From assembly GCF_030380735.1 (NCBI RefSeq), contig NZ_JAUDRZ010000008.1:62001-126000 (forward strand): a stretch of DNA of 64,000 nt. Direction: 5' to 3'. The translations under genes and the position numbers were made by a program. The number at the start of each line of letters is the position of its first letter. The first letter of the stretch is position 1. The DNA is from Rhizobium sp. S152. GTDB taxonomy: Bacteria > Pseudomonadota > Alphaproteobacteria > Rhizobiales > Rhizobiaceae. The notes under the pieces were generated by a model. The model saw nothing but the letters and a program-made list of their open reading frames with translations, searched no databases and was not told the DNA's origin. This document shows positions 36,110-43,950 of the stretch, piece by piece.

Positions 36110-36907
36110 TCAAGCCAGCCGGTCGAGAAACGCAAGCACGGCGCCATTGAAATAATCGGGCCGCTGTAGCGGCGCGAAGTGGCTTACGCCCTCCAGCGGA
36201 ACGAAGGTCGCGCCGGGAATGTTGCGTACGAGGTGTGCGGCATGCTCCGGCTTGATGAACTCGTCCCGGTCGCCGAGCACCACCGACACCGGCACGCGGA
36301 TCCTGTTCAGATCGGCGGCGGAATAATTCGGCTCGGTCGACATCATCAGGCTCACGTCTTCGACAAAGGCATCGAACTGATCGGGCGTCGGCGACAGCGC
36401 GGCGTAGTCCATCCGATGCCGGTGAAAGCAGCGGTCGATGACAGGCGTCGGCACGAAGGGTTTTACGCCTGATGGGTCCATGCTGCAGGCGAAGAAGAAC
36501 ACGCCGTCGACGCGCTCCGGATGCTGGTCGGCGAGAATGAGCGCCGTACAGGCGCCATCGCTCCAGCCGACAAGGGCTGCCTTCTCGATATTGAGGTGGT
36601 CCATCACGGCAAGCACGTCGGATGCCATCAGTTCGTAGGTGTAGGGCTTTCCATCCCGGGTGCTGCGGCCATGCCCGCGACTGTCGATCACCACCACCCT
36701 CCGGCCCGATCGCAGCAGCGCCGGCACCTGATAGCCCCAGTTGCCGCTGTTCCCGAGCCCGCCGTGCAGAAGGATCACCGAAGGTCCGGAGCCATAGGCG
36801 CTATACCAGATATCGGCGCCATCATGCGTGACCACGCCGTCGTCACCGTCATATGGCAGCGATTCCGCTCCATGTGCTGCAAATTGCTCGAGCTCGTCGT
36901 CGGTCAT
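36110..36907 (-). CDS. Alpha/beta-fold hydrolase
   Basis: The 265-aa hydrolase has SVILLHGGLGNSGNW (HGG oxyanion region) near residue 43, nucleophile elbow LVGWSDGACTAL near 115, an acid in VVLGDRDEFIKPEHA near 212 and His in GVSHFAPLQRP near 240. The catalytic triad is complete. It resembles esterases and lactone or enol-lactone hydrolases; substrate unknown. The start at 36907 gives MTDDELEQFAAHGAESLPYD. Confidence 0.85.
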   Translation of the reverse strand: MTDDELEQFAAHGAESLPYDGDDGVVTHDGADIWYSAYGSGPSVILLHGGLGNSGNWGYQVPALLRSGRRVVVIDSRGHGRSTRDGKPYTYELMASDVLAVMDHLNIEKAALVGWSDGACTALILADQHPERVDGVFFFACSMDPSGVKPFVPTPVIDRCFHRHRMDYAALSPTPDQFDAFVEDVSLMMSTEPNYSAADLNRIRVPVSVVLGDRDEFIKPEHAAHLVRNIPGATFVPLEGVSHFAPLQRPDYFNGAVLAFLDRLA

Positions 36908-36996
36908 ATCGATCCTCCCAATTCTTCATTCTCTCAAGACGGATGACGCGGCCCCATCTCGACACCTCCACCGAAATAATCGTCGTGCCGAACGAA

Positions 36997-38406
36997 TTAC
37001 AACTTTCTTCGCGCCACCTGCATGGCCTCGCGCAGCACCTCGAACACTTTCGGGTCTTCCGTCTGCGAAACGTTGAACCGCATGAAATCCGTCGCCGTCT
37101 GCGACAGGCTGAACGCATTACCCGGCGCCAGCACCACGTCCCGCTCCAACGCCGCGCGCGCCACATCGGCGGCGTCGATCCCGTCAGGCAGCCGGCACCA
37201 CAGGAACATCCCCGCCTGCGGCTCGATCCACGGCACGATGCCGAGGTTCTTGAGCTTGGCTGAGACATCGAACATCGTCTTCGACAGCCGGCTGCGCAGC
37301 GTCTCGATATGCTTGCGGTAGCTGCCGTCGCTGAGCACGCTCAAGACCAGCTGCGCCGCATGTCGCCCGCCGCCGAACGAGGTGGCGATCTTCAGGTCCG
37401 TCAGCCCGCCGATCCACTCCGGCTTGGCGGCGATGAAGCCGCAGCGCGCGGAAGCCGACAGCGTCTTCGAGAAGCTGCCGATATGGATGACGCGATCCAG
37501 CCCGTCGAAGGCGGCGAGCCGCGGCGCAGTCACGTGCTCGAAATCGGCGAAGATGTCGTCCTCGATGATCGTGAGGTCGAACTGCTCGGCGATCTTCAAC
37601 ACCCGATGCGCCGTCACCGGCGAGAGGATCGCGCCGGTTGGGTTATGCAGCGCCGAATTGGTGACGTAGAGCTTCGGCCGGTGCTCGGCCACCGTGCGGG
37701 CGAAGACCTCGATATCCGGGCCGGATGGCGTATAGGGCACGCTGACGATCTTGGCGCGGTGGGCGCGAAGCAGCGCGTGAAAATTGAAGTAGCAGGGGTC
37801 GTCGACCATCACGGTGTCACCCGGCTCGATCAGGAAACGGCAGAGAAGGTCGATCGCCTGGATGCCCGATTCCGTCAGGATGATCTGGTCGGGCGACGCG
37901 CCGATCCCCTTGTCGGCCATCCGCCGCGCGATCAGCTGCCTGAGCGGCGGCAGTCCGAGCGGCGATCCATAGGCGAGCAGCACCGGCCCATCGGCCCGCG
38001 CCAGCGACCGCACGGCGCGCCGAACGCCATCCTCGGGAAGCCAGTCCGGCGGCAGCCAGCCACAGCCCGGCTTCAGACCGATATCGCCTGCCTCGAGAGA
38101 CTGCCGCGACACCCAGAATGGATCGATCTCGCGATCGAGCCGTGGCCCGACCTCCGACAGCGCGAAGGGGGCCGCCTGGTTGGCGACGTAAAAGCCCGAG
38201 CCTGGCCGCGACAGGATCGCGCCCTCGGCAACCAGTCGTTCATAGGCCTCGACGACGGTCGAGGTGGAGATCTTCAGCGACCCCGCAAGCGCTCGCACCG
38301 AAGGCAGCTTCGCCCCCGCCGTCAGGCTGCGGCCGGCGATGCGCTGCTTGATGGTGTTCATAACCATCGCCACGCGGGTCGTGCCAACGATTACGTTGTC
38401 GCTCAT
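36997..38406 (-). CDS. MocR-type regulator (GntR helix-turn-helix fused to aminotransferase)
   Basis: The 469-aa protein has an N-terminal GntR winged helix (KLPSVRALAGSLKISTSTVV at about residues 33-52) and a fold-type I aminotransferase domain, with the PLP lysine in IGSFSKTLSASARCGFI near residue 300. It is divergent from an EamA exporter across 111 bp, a frequent MocR arrangement, so it probably controls that exporter in response to an amino acid or PLP derivative. ATG 38406 starts the family match. Confidence 0.88.
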   Translation of the reverse strand: MSDNVIVGTTRVAMVMNTIKQRIAGRSLTAGAKLPSVRALAGSLKISTSTVVEAYERLVAEGAILSRPGSGFYVANQAAPFALSEVGPRLDREIDPFWVSRQSLEAGDIGLKPGCGWLPPDWLPEDGVRRAVRSLARADGPVLLAYGSPLGLPPLRQLIARRMADKGIGASPDQIILTESGIQAIDLLCRFLIEPGDTVMVDDPCYFNFHALLRAHRAKIVSVPYTPSGPDIEVFARTVAEHRPKLYVTNSALHNPTGAILSPVTAHRVLKIAEQFDLTIIEDDIFADFEHVTAPRLAAFDGLDRVIHIGSFSKTLSASARCGFIAAKPEWIGGLTDLKIATSFGGGRHAAQLVLSVLSDGSYRKHIETLRSRLSKTMFDVSAKLKNLGIVPWIEPQAGMFLWCRLPDGIDAADVARAALERDVVLAPGNAFSLSQTATDFMRFNVSQTEDPKVFEVLREAMQVARRKL

Positions 38407-38442
38407 CCGTACTGCTCTCTGATGCATAACAGTTTGGATAAA

Positions 38443-38457
38443 CCGTACCATACCGTA
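38443..38457. promoter_or_regulatory. Direct repeat between MocR and EamA genes
   Basis: Two CCGTA copies begin 10 bp apart (38443 and 38453), one helical turn. MocR-type proteins such as PdxR and GabR bind direct repeats, so this is a candidate operator. Confidence 0.35.
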
Positions 38458-38517
38458 ACTGGCATGGCCACGCCGCGTGGGATCATAAGATGGCCATTGA
38501 TGATGAGGGAGTGTGCC

Positions 38518-39381
38518 ATGGACCGCACGGCGGCCGGTTGGTTGAATGGTTTTATCGGGGTTCTGATTTTCAGCGGCTCGCTGCCCGCGACGCGCATGGC
38601 CGTGACGGGGTTCGATCCGGTCTTCCTCACCGTCGCCCGCGCGGCGATCGCCGGGCTGATCGCGCTGGCGCTGCTCGTGCTGTTTCGAGAAAAGCGGCCG
38701 GCGGCGAGCGATCTCCTGTCGCTTGCGATCGTTGCCTTCGGCGTGGTCATCGGCTTTCCGTTGTTGACCGCGCTGGCGCTCACCCACATCACCTCGGCGC
38801 ATTCGATTGTCTTCATCGGCCTGCTGCCGCTCTCGACGGCGATCTTCGGCGTTTTAAGGGGCGGCGAGCGTCCGCACCCGGCCTTCTGGATATTCTCATG
38901 CCTCGGCAGCGCGCTCGTTGCCGGCTTTGCCGTGTCGCAAGGGGTGACTGCAGCCCCGCTCGGCGATCTCCTGATGCTGGCCGCCATCATTGCCTGTGGT
39001 CTCGGCTATGCCGAGGGCGCCAAGCTGTCGCGCAGGCTGGGTGGCTGGCAGGTCATCTCCTGGGCGCTGGTCCTGTCGCTCCCTGTCATGCTCGCCCTTG
39101 CGCTCCTCAATCTGCCGCTGTCGTTTGCGGCGATCGAAACGCCGGCCTGGGCGGGGCTGGTTTACGTCTCCCTGTTCAGCATGCTCATCGGCTTCTTCTT
39201 CTGGTATCGCGGGTTGGCGCAGGGCGGCATCGCCGGTGTCGGCCAGCTGCAACTGCTGCAACCCTTCTTCGGCCTCGTGCTGGCGGCGGCGCTGCTGCAT
39301 GAGCAAGTGAGCCCCATCATGCTCTTCGTCACGGTCGCCATCGTCGGCTGCGTCGCCGGCGCCAAAAAGTTTGCCCGGTAA
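38518..39381 (+). CDS. EamA/DMT-family exporter
   Basis: The 287-aa protein has ten hydrophobic segments in two EamA halves (about residues 10-140 and 150-285), typical of drug/metabolite exporters of amino acids or their analogues. GAGGGAG lies 6 nt before ATG 38518, fixing the start. It is transcribed divergently from the MocR regulator, which probably activates or represses it. The substrate is unknown. Confidence 0.9.
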   Translation: MDRTAAGWLNGFIGVLIFSGSLPATRMAVTGFDPVFLTVARAAIAGLIALALLVLFREKRPAASDLLSLAIVAFGVVIGFPLLTALALTHITSAHSIVFIGLLPLSTAIFGVLRGGERPHPAFWIFSCLGSALVAGFAVSQGVTAAPLGDLLMLAAIIACGLGYAEGAKLSRRLGGWQVISWALVLSLPVMLALALLNLPLSFAAIETPAWAGLVYVSLFSMLIGFFFWYRGLAQGGIAGVGQLQLLQPFFGLVLAAALLHEQVSPIMLFVTVAIVGCVAGAKKFAR

Positions 39382-39446
39382 CGCCCAGCAGAGGTCCGGT
39401 GTGAGAATGGATTTGCATTTTGCCGATTAAACGCGCCTGCTAGCTG

Positions 39447-39469
39447 GACCCACATCGCTTGATGTGGTC
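39447..39469 (+). promoter_or_regulatory. Leader hairpin of the small basic protein gene
   Basis: GACC-CACATC-gctt-GATGTG-GTC with one bulged C ends 6 nt before AAGGAG of the small gene. Confidence 0.3.
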
Positions 39470-39486
39470 AAACGAAGGAGCTTGAA

Positions 39487-39630
39487 ATGGCAAAAGGTCA
39501 ACTCCGCGGCACGCGTGAAGCGCGCAAGCCGAAGAAGGACAAGTCCGCTCCGGCAGTCGCCTCGCGTCCGGGCTCGCAGGTAAAACAGGCCGCGAGCACC
39601 ATACCATCAGGCAAGGGCGCCAGGCCCTGA
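39487..39630 (+). CDS. Small basic protein (47 aa)
   Basis: The reading frame MAKGQLRGTREARKPKKDKS, followed by APAVASRPGSQVKQAASTIP and SGKGARP, is very basic and disordered-looking. AAGGAG precedes the ATG at 39487, and a small leader hairpin lies just upstream. The composition suggests RNA or ribosome association, but this is inference. Codon use matches the neighbours. It is too short for ordinary ORF filters. Confidence 0.65.
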   Translation: MAKGQLRGTREARKPKKDKSAPAVASRPGSQVKQAASTIPSGKGARP

Positions 39631-39674
39631 CCTCCACCAAGGTGTGGTCCTGAGGGCAGTCATATCAGCCAGAT

Positions 39675-39710
39675 AGAAAACGCTCCCGCGGCGGTCACCA
39701 CGGGAGCGTT
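39675..39710 (-). terminator. Terminator of pgi
   Basis: AACGCTCCCG/CGGGAGCGTT stem (39679-39710) with TTTTC following on the minus strand. Confidence 0.85.
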
Positions 39711-39728
39711 GGTTGAATGTTGCGCTCT

Positions 39729-41354
39729 TTACTTCGCGAGCTTCGCCAGTTCAGCAACGAGGCCCTGCGTCGAGGAATCATGGCCCGCCGCGCTTTCCTT
39801 GCCTTCGATGACGGGCAGCAGGCCCGTTGCCAGTTCCTTGCCGAGCTCGACGCCCCACTGGTCGAAGGAATTGATGCGGAACAGCACGCCTTCGACGAAA
39901 ACGCGGTGCTCATAGAGCGCCACCAGGCGGCCGAAGGCGAACGGTGTCAGCTTGTCGTAGACGAAGGTGATCGACGGGCGGTTGCCGGTGAAGACGCGGT
40001 GCGGCGCAATGAAATCGGCCTGTTTGTCGTCCATGCCCTTGTCGGTCAGCTGCTTCTTGGCTTCCTCGAAGGTGCGGCCCTTCATCAGCGCTTCCGACTG
40101 CGCGATGCAGTTTGCCATCAGGAGCTGATGCTGGTGGCGCAGCTCAGGTTCGAAGCCGTTGGCGGCGATCATGAATTCCGCCGGGATCACGCTCGTGCCC
40201 TGGTGGATCAACTGGTAGAAGGCATGCTGGCCGTTGGTGCCGGGCTCGCCCCAGACGACAGGGCCGGACATGCCCTCGACCGGCGTGCCGTCGATGGTGA
40301 CGCCCTTGCCGTTCGATTCCATGTCGAGCTGCTGCAGATAGGCAGGGAAGCGCGACAGGCGCTGATCGTAGGGCAGGATCGCGCGGGTGGCGTAGCCGAG
40401 AACGTTGCGGTTGTAGAGGCCGATGAGGCCGAGCAGGATCGGCAGGTTCTGGGCGATCGGCGCGGTGCGGAAGTGGTTATCGAGGCTGTGCGCGCCATCA
40501 AGGAACTTGCCGAAATTCTCCGGACCGACGGCGATCATCAGAGGCAGACCGATCGCCGACCAGATCGAATAGCGACCGCCGACCCAATCCCAGAAGCCGA
40601 ACACGCGCTCGCTCTCGATGCCGAAGGCGGCAACCTTGTCGAGTGCCGTGGAAACGGCGGCGAAGTGATGCTGAACGGCGGCTTCACCCAGCGCATCGGC
40701 GACGAACTTGCGCGCCGTCTGGGCGTTCGTCATCGTCTCGATGGTGGTGAAGGTCTTGGACGCGACGATGAACAGCGTTGTCTCAGGCTGCACCAGCTTC
40801 AGCACGTCGGCGATATGCGCGCCATCGATGTTGGAAACGAAGTGCGCGCGCGGGCCGTCATGATAAGGCGCCAGCGCCAGCGTCGCCATGACAGGGCCGA
40901 GGTCGGAGCCGCCGATGCCGATGTTGACGACGTCGGTGATCGCCTTGCCGGTCGCGCCCTTCAGCGCGCCCGAGCGAATGCCGTCGGCAAACTTGCCCAT
41001 GGCCGCGAGCACGCCGTTGACATCAGGCATCACGTCCTTGCCGTCGACCAGCACGGGGGTGTTGGAACGGTTGCGCAGCGCCGTGTGCAGCACGGCGCGA
41101 TTTTCGGTGAAGTTGATCGCCTTGCCCGAGAACATCTCGTCGCGCTTGGCCTCGACACCGCCGGTTTCAGCGAGCTTGACCAGAAGGGCCAGCACTTCGT
41201 CGTTCACGGCCGTCTTCGAGAAATCCATCAGGAGGTCGTCGAGCGACGCGGTAAAGCGGGAAAAGCGTTTCGGATCGGCGGCGAACGCGGCACGGATATC
41301 GGTGGCCTTGGTGGCAGCCGCAGTGCTTTTCAGTTGGTCGACGATGGCATTCAT
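39729..41354 (-). CDS. pgi: Glucose-6-phosphate isomerase
   Basis: The 541-aa enzyme interconverts glucose-6-phosphate and fructose-6-phosphate. Family signatures are visible: [20 protein letters not shown] near residue 258, [19 protein letters not shown] near 147, and near 375 [20 protein letters not shown]. Length and N-terminus ([20 protein letters not shown]) are normal. A GGAG site precedes the ATG and a strong terminator follows. It links the fructose genes in this window to central sugar metabolism. Confidence 0.97.
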   Translation of the reverse strand: MNAIVDQLKSTAAATKATDIRAAFAADPKRFSRFTASLDDLLMDFSKTAVNDEVLALLVKLAETGGVEAKRDEMFSGKAINFTENRAVLHTALRNRSNTPVLVDGKDVMPDVNGVLAAMGKFADGIRSGALKGATGKAITDVVNIGIGGSDLGPVMATLALAPYHDGPRAHFVSNIDGAHIADVLKLVQPETTLFIVASKTFTTIETMTNAQTARKFVADALGEAAVQHHFAAVSTALDKVAAFGIESERVFGFWDWVGGRYSIWSAIGLPLMIAVGPENFGKFLDGAHSLDNHFRTAPIAQNLPILLGLIGLYNRNVLGYATRAILPYDQRLSRFPAYLQQLDMESNGKGVTIDGTPVEGMSGPVVWGEPGTNGQHAFYQLIHQGTSVIPAEFMIAANGFEPELRHQHQLLMANCIAQSEALMKGRTFEEAKKQLTDKGMDDKQADFIAPHRVFTGNRPSITFVYDKLTPFAFGRLVALYEHRVFVEGVLFRINSFDQWGVELGKELATGLLPVIEGKESAAGHDSSTQGLVAELAKLAK

Positions 41355-41439
41355 GGGAGGCTCCTTTGCAGGGCGAGAGGGTCGCGGAAACTATTCGCTT
41401 TACCCGGTGCAAATCAAGTTCAACCACCTGCTTAAACGC

Positions 41440-41465
41440 AAAAAAGCCACCCGCGATTGCGGATG
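41440..41465 (-). terminator. Terminator of fadD
   Basis: CATCCGC-aatc-GCGGGTG (one T-G pair) followed by a six-T tract on the minus strand, 28 nt after the fadD stop. Confidence 0.75.
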
Positions 41466-41492
41466 ACCTGCAATTTTCACGAAACATTCAAA

Positions 41493-43193
41493 TCAGTTAC
41501 GCAGATCCTTGCGCAGGATCTTGCCGACCGGCGATTTCGGCAGTTCTGTGCGGAACTCGATGAAACGCGGCCGCTTGTAGTTGGTGAGATTGGCCGCGCA
41601 ATGCGCTTTCACGTCCGCTTCCGTGATCCCGTTGTCCTTCTTGACCACGAAAAGCTTCACCGCCTCGCCCGAGTGTTCGTCCGCCACGCCGATCGCCGCC
41701 GCCTCGAGAATGCCGGGGTGCATGGCCGCCACCTCCTCGATCTCGTTGGGATAGACATTGAAGCCCGACACCAGGATCATGTCCTTCTTGCGGTCGACGA
41801 TCTTGGTGTAGCCGCGCCCGTCCATGAAGCCCATGTCGCCGGTGCGGAAATAGCCGTCCGGGGTCATCGCACGCGCCGTTTCCTCCGGCTTGTTCCAATA
41901 TCCCGCCATCACCTGCGGCCCACGAATGCAGATCTCGCCGACTTCGCCGAGCGGCAGGGACGTGCCGCTCTCATCGCGGATGTCGAGATCGGTGGATGGG
42001 ATCGGCAGGCCGATCGAGCCCGTGAACTCGGGCGAATCGAAGCGGTTGGCGGTGGCGACGGGCGATGTCTCGGAAAGCCCGTATCCCTCGGTGATGTGGT
42101 TGCCCGTGATCTTCAGCCAGCGCTCCGCCACCGGCCGCTGCACGGCCATGCCACCACCCAGCGCAATCACCAGCGAGGAGAAATCGACCTTGGCGAATTC
42201 GGGGTTGTTCATCAGCGCGTTGAAAAGCGTGTTGAGGCCGGGGAAGACATGCACCTTCGATTTCGAGAATTCCTTGATGAGGGCAGGGATGTCGCGCGGG
42301 TTGGCGACCAGCACGTTGTGCGCGCCGAGCGACATGCCCATCAGCGAATTCACCGTCAGCGCGAAGATATGGTAGAGCGGCAGTGCGCAGAGGAAGTTCA
42401 GCACCGCGGGACGCTGCCTGTTTTCGAAGGCCGAGTTCAGCCAGAGTTCGAGCTGCAGCTTGTTCGACAGGAGGTTCCGGTGCGTGAGCACCGCGCCCTT
42501 TGCCACGCCCGTGGTGCCGCCGGTATATTGCAGGAAGGCGATGTCGTCCTGGCTGAGTTCGGGAGCTTTGAAAGTCCTGCCGGCGCCTTCGCGCAGCACC
42601 TGCTTGAATGTCTTGTGGCCGGGGATCGACCAAAGGGGAACAAGCTTCTTCACCTTGCGGACGAGCAGATTGACGATCAGCCCCTTGGCGCCCAGCATTT
42701 CGCCGAGCGAGGTGACCACGACATGGCGGACATCCGTGTTGGCGAGCACCTGCTCCACGGTGCGAGCGAAGTTTTCCAGCACGAAGATCGCCTTGGCGCC
42801 AGAATCGCGCAGCTGGTGTTCGAGTTCGCGCGGCGTATAGAGCGGATTGACGTTCACGACCACGAAGCCGGCGCGCAGAATGGCGTAGGCGGCGATGGGG
42901 TTCTGCAGCACGTTCGGCATCATCACGGCGACGCGGTCGCCCTTCTGCAGGCCGATACCCTGCAGCCAGGCCGCGACATCGCGGGTCCGCCGCTCCAGTT
43001 CCCGATAGCTGAGCGTCTTGCCCATGCTGGAAAAGGCGATGCGCTCGGCGTAGCGCGCGCAGTTTTTCTCGAGCAGTTCCGCAAGCGATGCGTATTGCAG
43101 CGGCGGAAGCTCGGCCGGGACGATGGTGGGATAGGTGGCGAGCCAGGGTCTCTCGGGCTTCGCCCCGTCTGGATAGACGGAAATGCTGTTCAT
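41493..43193 (-). CDS. fadD: Long-chain fatty-acid-CoA ligase
   Basis: The 566-aa ANL-superfamily enzyme activates fatty acids with ATP and CoA for beta-oxidation. The P-loop is YTGGTTGVAKGAVLTHRN near residue 218, A5 is EGYGLSETSPVA near 360, A7 is YFRTGDMGFMDGRGY, and A8/A10 are DRKKDMILVSGFNVYPNEIE and PKSPVGKILRKDLR. The length is typical of FadD. The start at 43193 (MNSISVYPDGAKPERPWLAT) follows GGGAGAGAG. The palindrome TTGACGT-AA-ACGTCAA lies about 130 nt upstream and may control it. Confidence 0.95.
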   Translation of the reverse strand: MNSISVYPDGAKPERPWLATYPTIVPAELPPLQYASLAELLEKNCARYAERIAFSSMGKTLSYRELERRTRDVAAWLQGIGLQKGDRVAVMMPNVLQNPIAAYAILRAGFVVVNVNPLYTPRELEHQLRDSGAKAIFVLENFARTVEQVLANTDVRHVVVTSLGEMLGAKGLIVNLLVRKVKKLVPLWSIPGHKTFKQVLREGAGRTFKAPELSQDDIAFLQYTGGTTGVAKGAVLTHRNLLSNKLQLELWLNSAFENRQRPAVLNFLCALPLYHIFALTVNSLMGMSLGAHNVLVANPRDIPALIKEFSKSKVHVFPGLNTLFNALMNNPEFAKVDFSSLVIALGGGMAVQRPVAERWLKITGNHITEGYGLSETSPVATANRFDSPEFTGSIGLPIPSTDLDIRDESGTSLPLGEVGEICIRGPQVMAGYWNKPEETARAMTPDGYFRTGDMGFMDGRGYTKIVDRKKDMILVSGFNVYPNEIEEVAAMHPGILEAAAIGVADEHSGEAVKLFVVKKDNGITEADVKAHCAANLTNYKRPRFIEFRTELPKSPVGKILRKDLRN

Positions 43194-43323
43194 CGTGTTT
43201 CTCTCTCCCTGTCGCTGCCCGCCCGGCTGTCCCGGCGCGCCGATTGGATGATCCTCCATCTTCCAATACGGCAGCTTATGTCATTGCCCGAATGGTTCAA
43301 GCCGGAATGAAGCTACAATAACC

Positions 43324-43339
43324 TTGACGTAAACGTCAA
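43324..43339. promoter_or_regulatory. TTGACGT/ACGTCAA dyad upstream of fadD
   Basis: A 7-bp-arm palindrome with a 2-nt centre, between divergent fadD and the PRC-barrel gene. A longer version of the same dyad is found at 63182-63203 before the nitronate monooxygenase gene. It resembles sites I remember for MerR-type LiuR or related fatty/branched-acid regulators; this assignment is tentative. Confidence 0.6.
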
Positions 43340-43369
43340 TATTGCTGGTGCCGCGATTGTAGAAGACCG

Positions 43370-43394
43370 GGAACTTTGATCGTGGCGGTACGTT
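43370..43394 (+). promoter_or_regulatory. EcfG-type general stress promoter
   Basis: GGAAC (43370-43374), 16-nt spacer, CGTT (43391-43394), an exact match to the alphaproteobacterial EcfG/RpoE2 consensus, 50 nt before the PRC-barrel start codon. Confidence 0.8.
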
Positions 43395-43443
43395 TTGAAT
43401 TCAGACACCAGCCACAACAAGGCTATTTCAAAGGAGGTTCATC

Positions 43444-43836
43444 ATGCTGCACCAGGACGCTGACAACACCCGCCGCGACCCGAACGTCAAGGACACGCCG
43501 ACGCTGATTGCCAGCGACCGGGTGGAAGGAACCCGCGTCTACGGCGCCGACGGCAAGCATATCGGTTCCGTCGAACGCCTGATCCTCGGCAAGCAGGATG
43601 GCCGCGTCGCTTACGCGGTCCTGAGCTTCGGCGGCTTCATGGGCATCGGCCACGATCACTATCCGCTGCCCTGGGAAAAGCTGACCTACGATACCCAGCT
43701 CGACGGCTACCGCATCGATCTCACCAAGGAGCAGATCGAAGGTGCGCCAAGCTATTCGGACGACGATGACAGCTGGTACAACGATAACGGACGCCGCGTA
43801 TACGACTACTACGGCGTACCGCCCTACTGGATGTAA
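43444..43836 (+). CDS. PRC-barrel domain protein
   Basis: The 130-aa protein has a PRC-barrel at about residues 20-98 (LIASDRVEGTRVYGADGKHI, then GSVERLILGKQDGRVAYAVL and GHDHYPLPWEKLTYDTQLDG) and an acidic/Tyr-rich tail (DDDDSWYNDN, DYYGVPPYWM). PRC-barrel proteins of this size are frequent general-stress genes in rhizobia; an EcfG promoter upstream agrees. AAAGGAGG precedes the ATG. There is no signal peptide. The molecular role is unknown. Confidence 0.88.
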   Translation: MLHQDADNTRRDPNVKDTPTLIASDRVEGTRVYGADGKHIGSVERLILGKQDGRVAYAVLSFGGFMGIGHDHYPLPWEKLTYDTQLDGYRIDLTKEQIEGAPSYSDDDDSWYNDNGRRVYDYYGVPPYWM

Positions 43837-43847
43837 GACCGTCCGAT

Positions 43848-43871
43848 GTGCGCGGTGAAAAAACCGCGCAC
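43848..43871 (+). other. Hairpin after the PRC-barrel gene
   Basis: GTGCGCGGT-gaaaaa-ACCGCGCAC, a perfect 9-bp stem without a T tail, 12 nt after the stop codon. Confidence 0.4.
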
Positions 43872-43925
43872 CGCCGCCTGATCCATGCTTCTTCCTGGCA
43901 GGACATGGCGGACATGTACTGGATG

Positions 43926-43950
43926 GGCCCCGTCGCTGACGGGGCCTTTT
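43926..43950 (+). terminator. Terminator downstream of the PRC-barrel gene
   Basis: GGCCCCGTC-gct-GACGGGGCC followed by TTTT. It works for the plus strand; the convergent mannosidase gene ends here without a T tail of its own. Confidence 0.75.

Noticed and set aside
41457-43310. Plus-strand open frame of 617 codons opposite fadD
   Set aside because: Antisense shadow of a well-supported fadD; composition is typical of a shadow frame.
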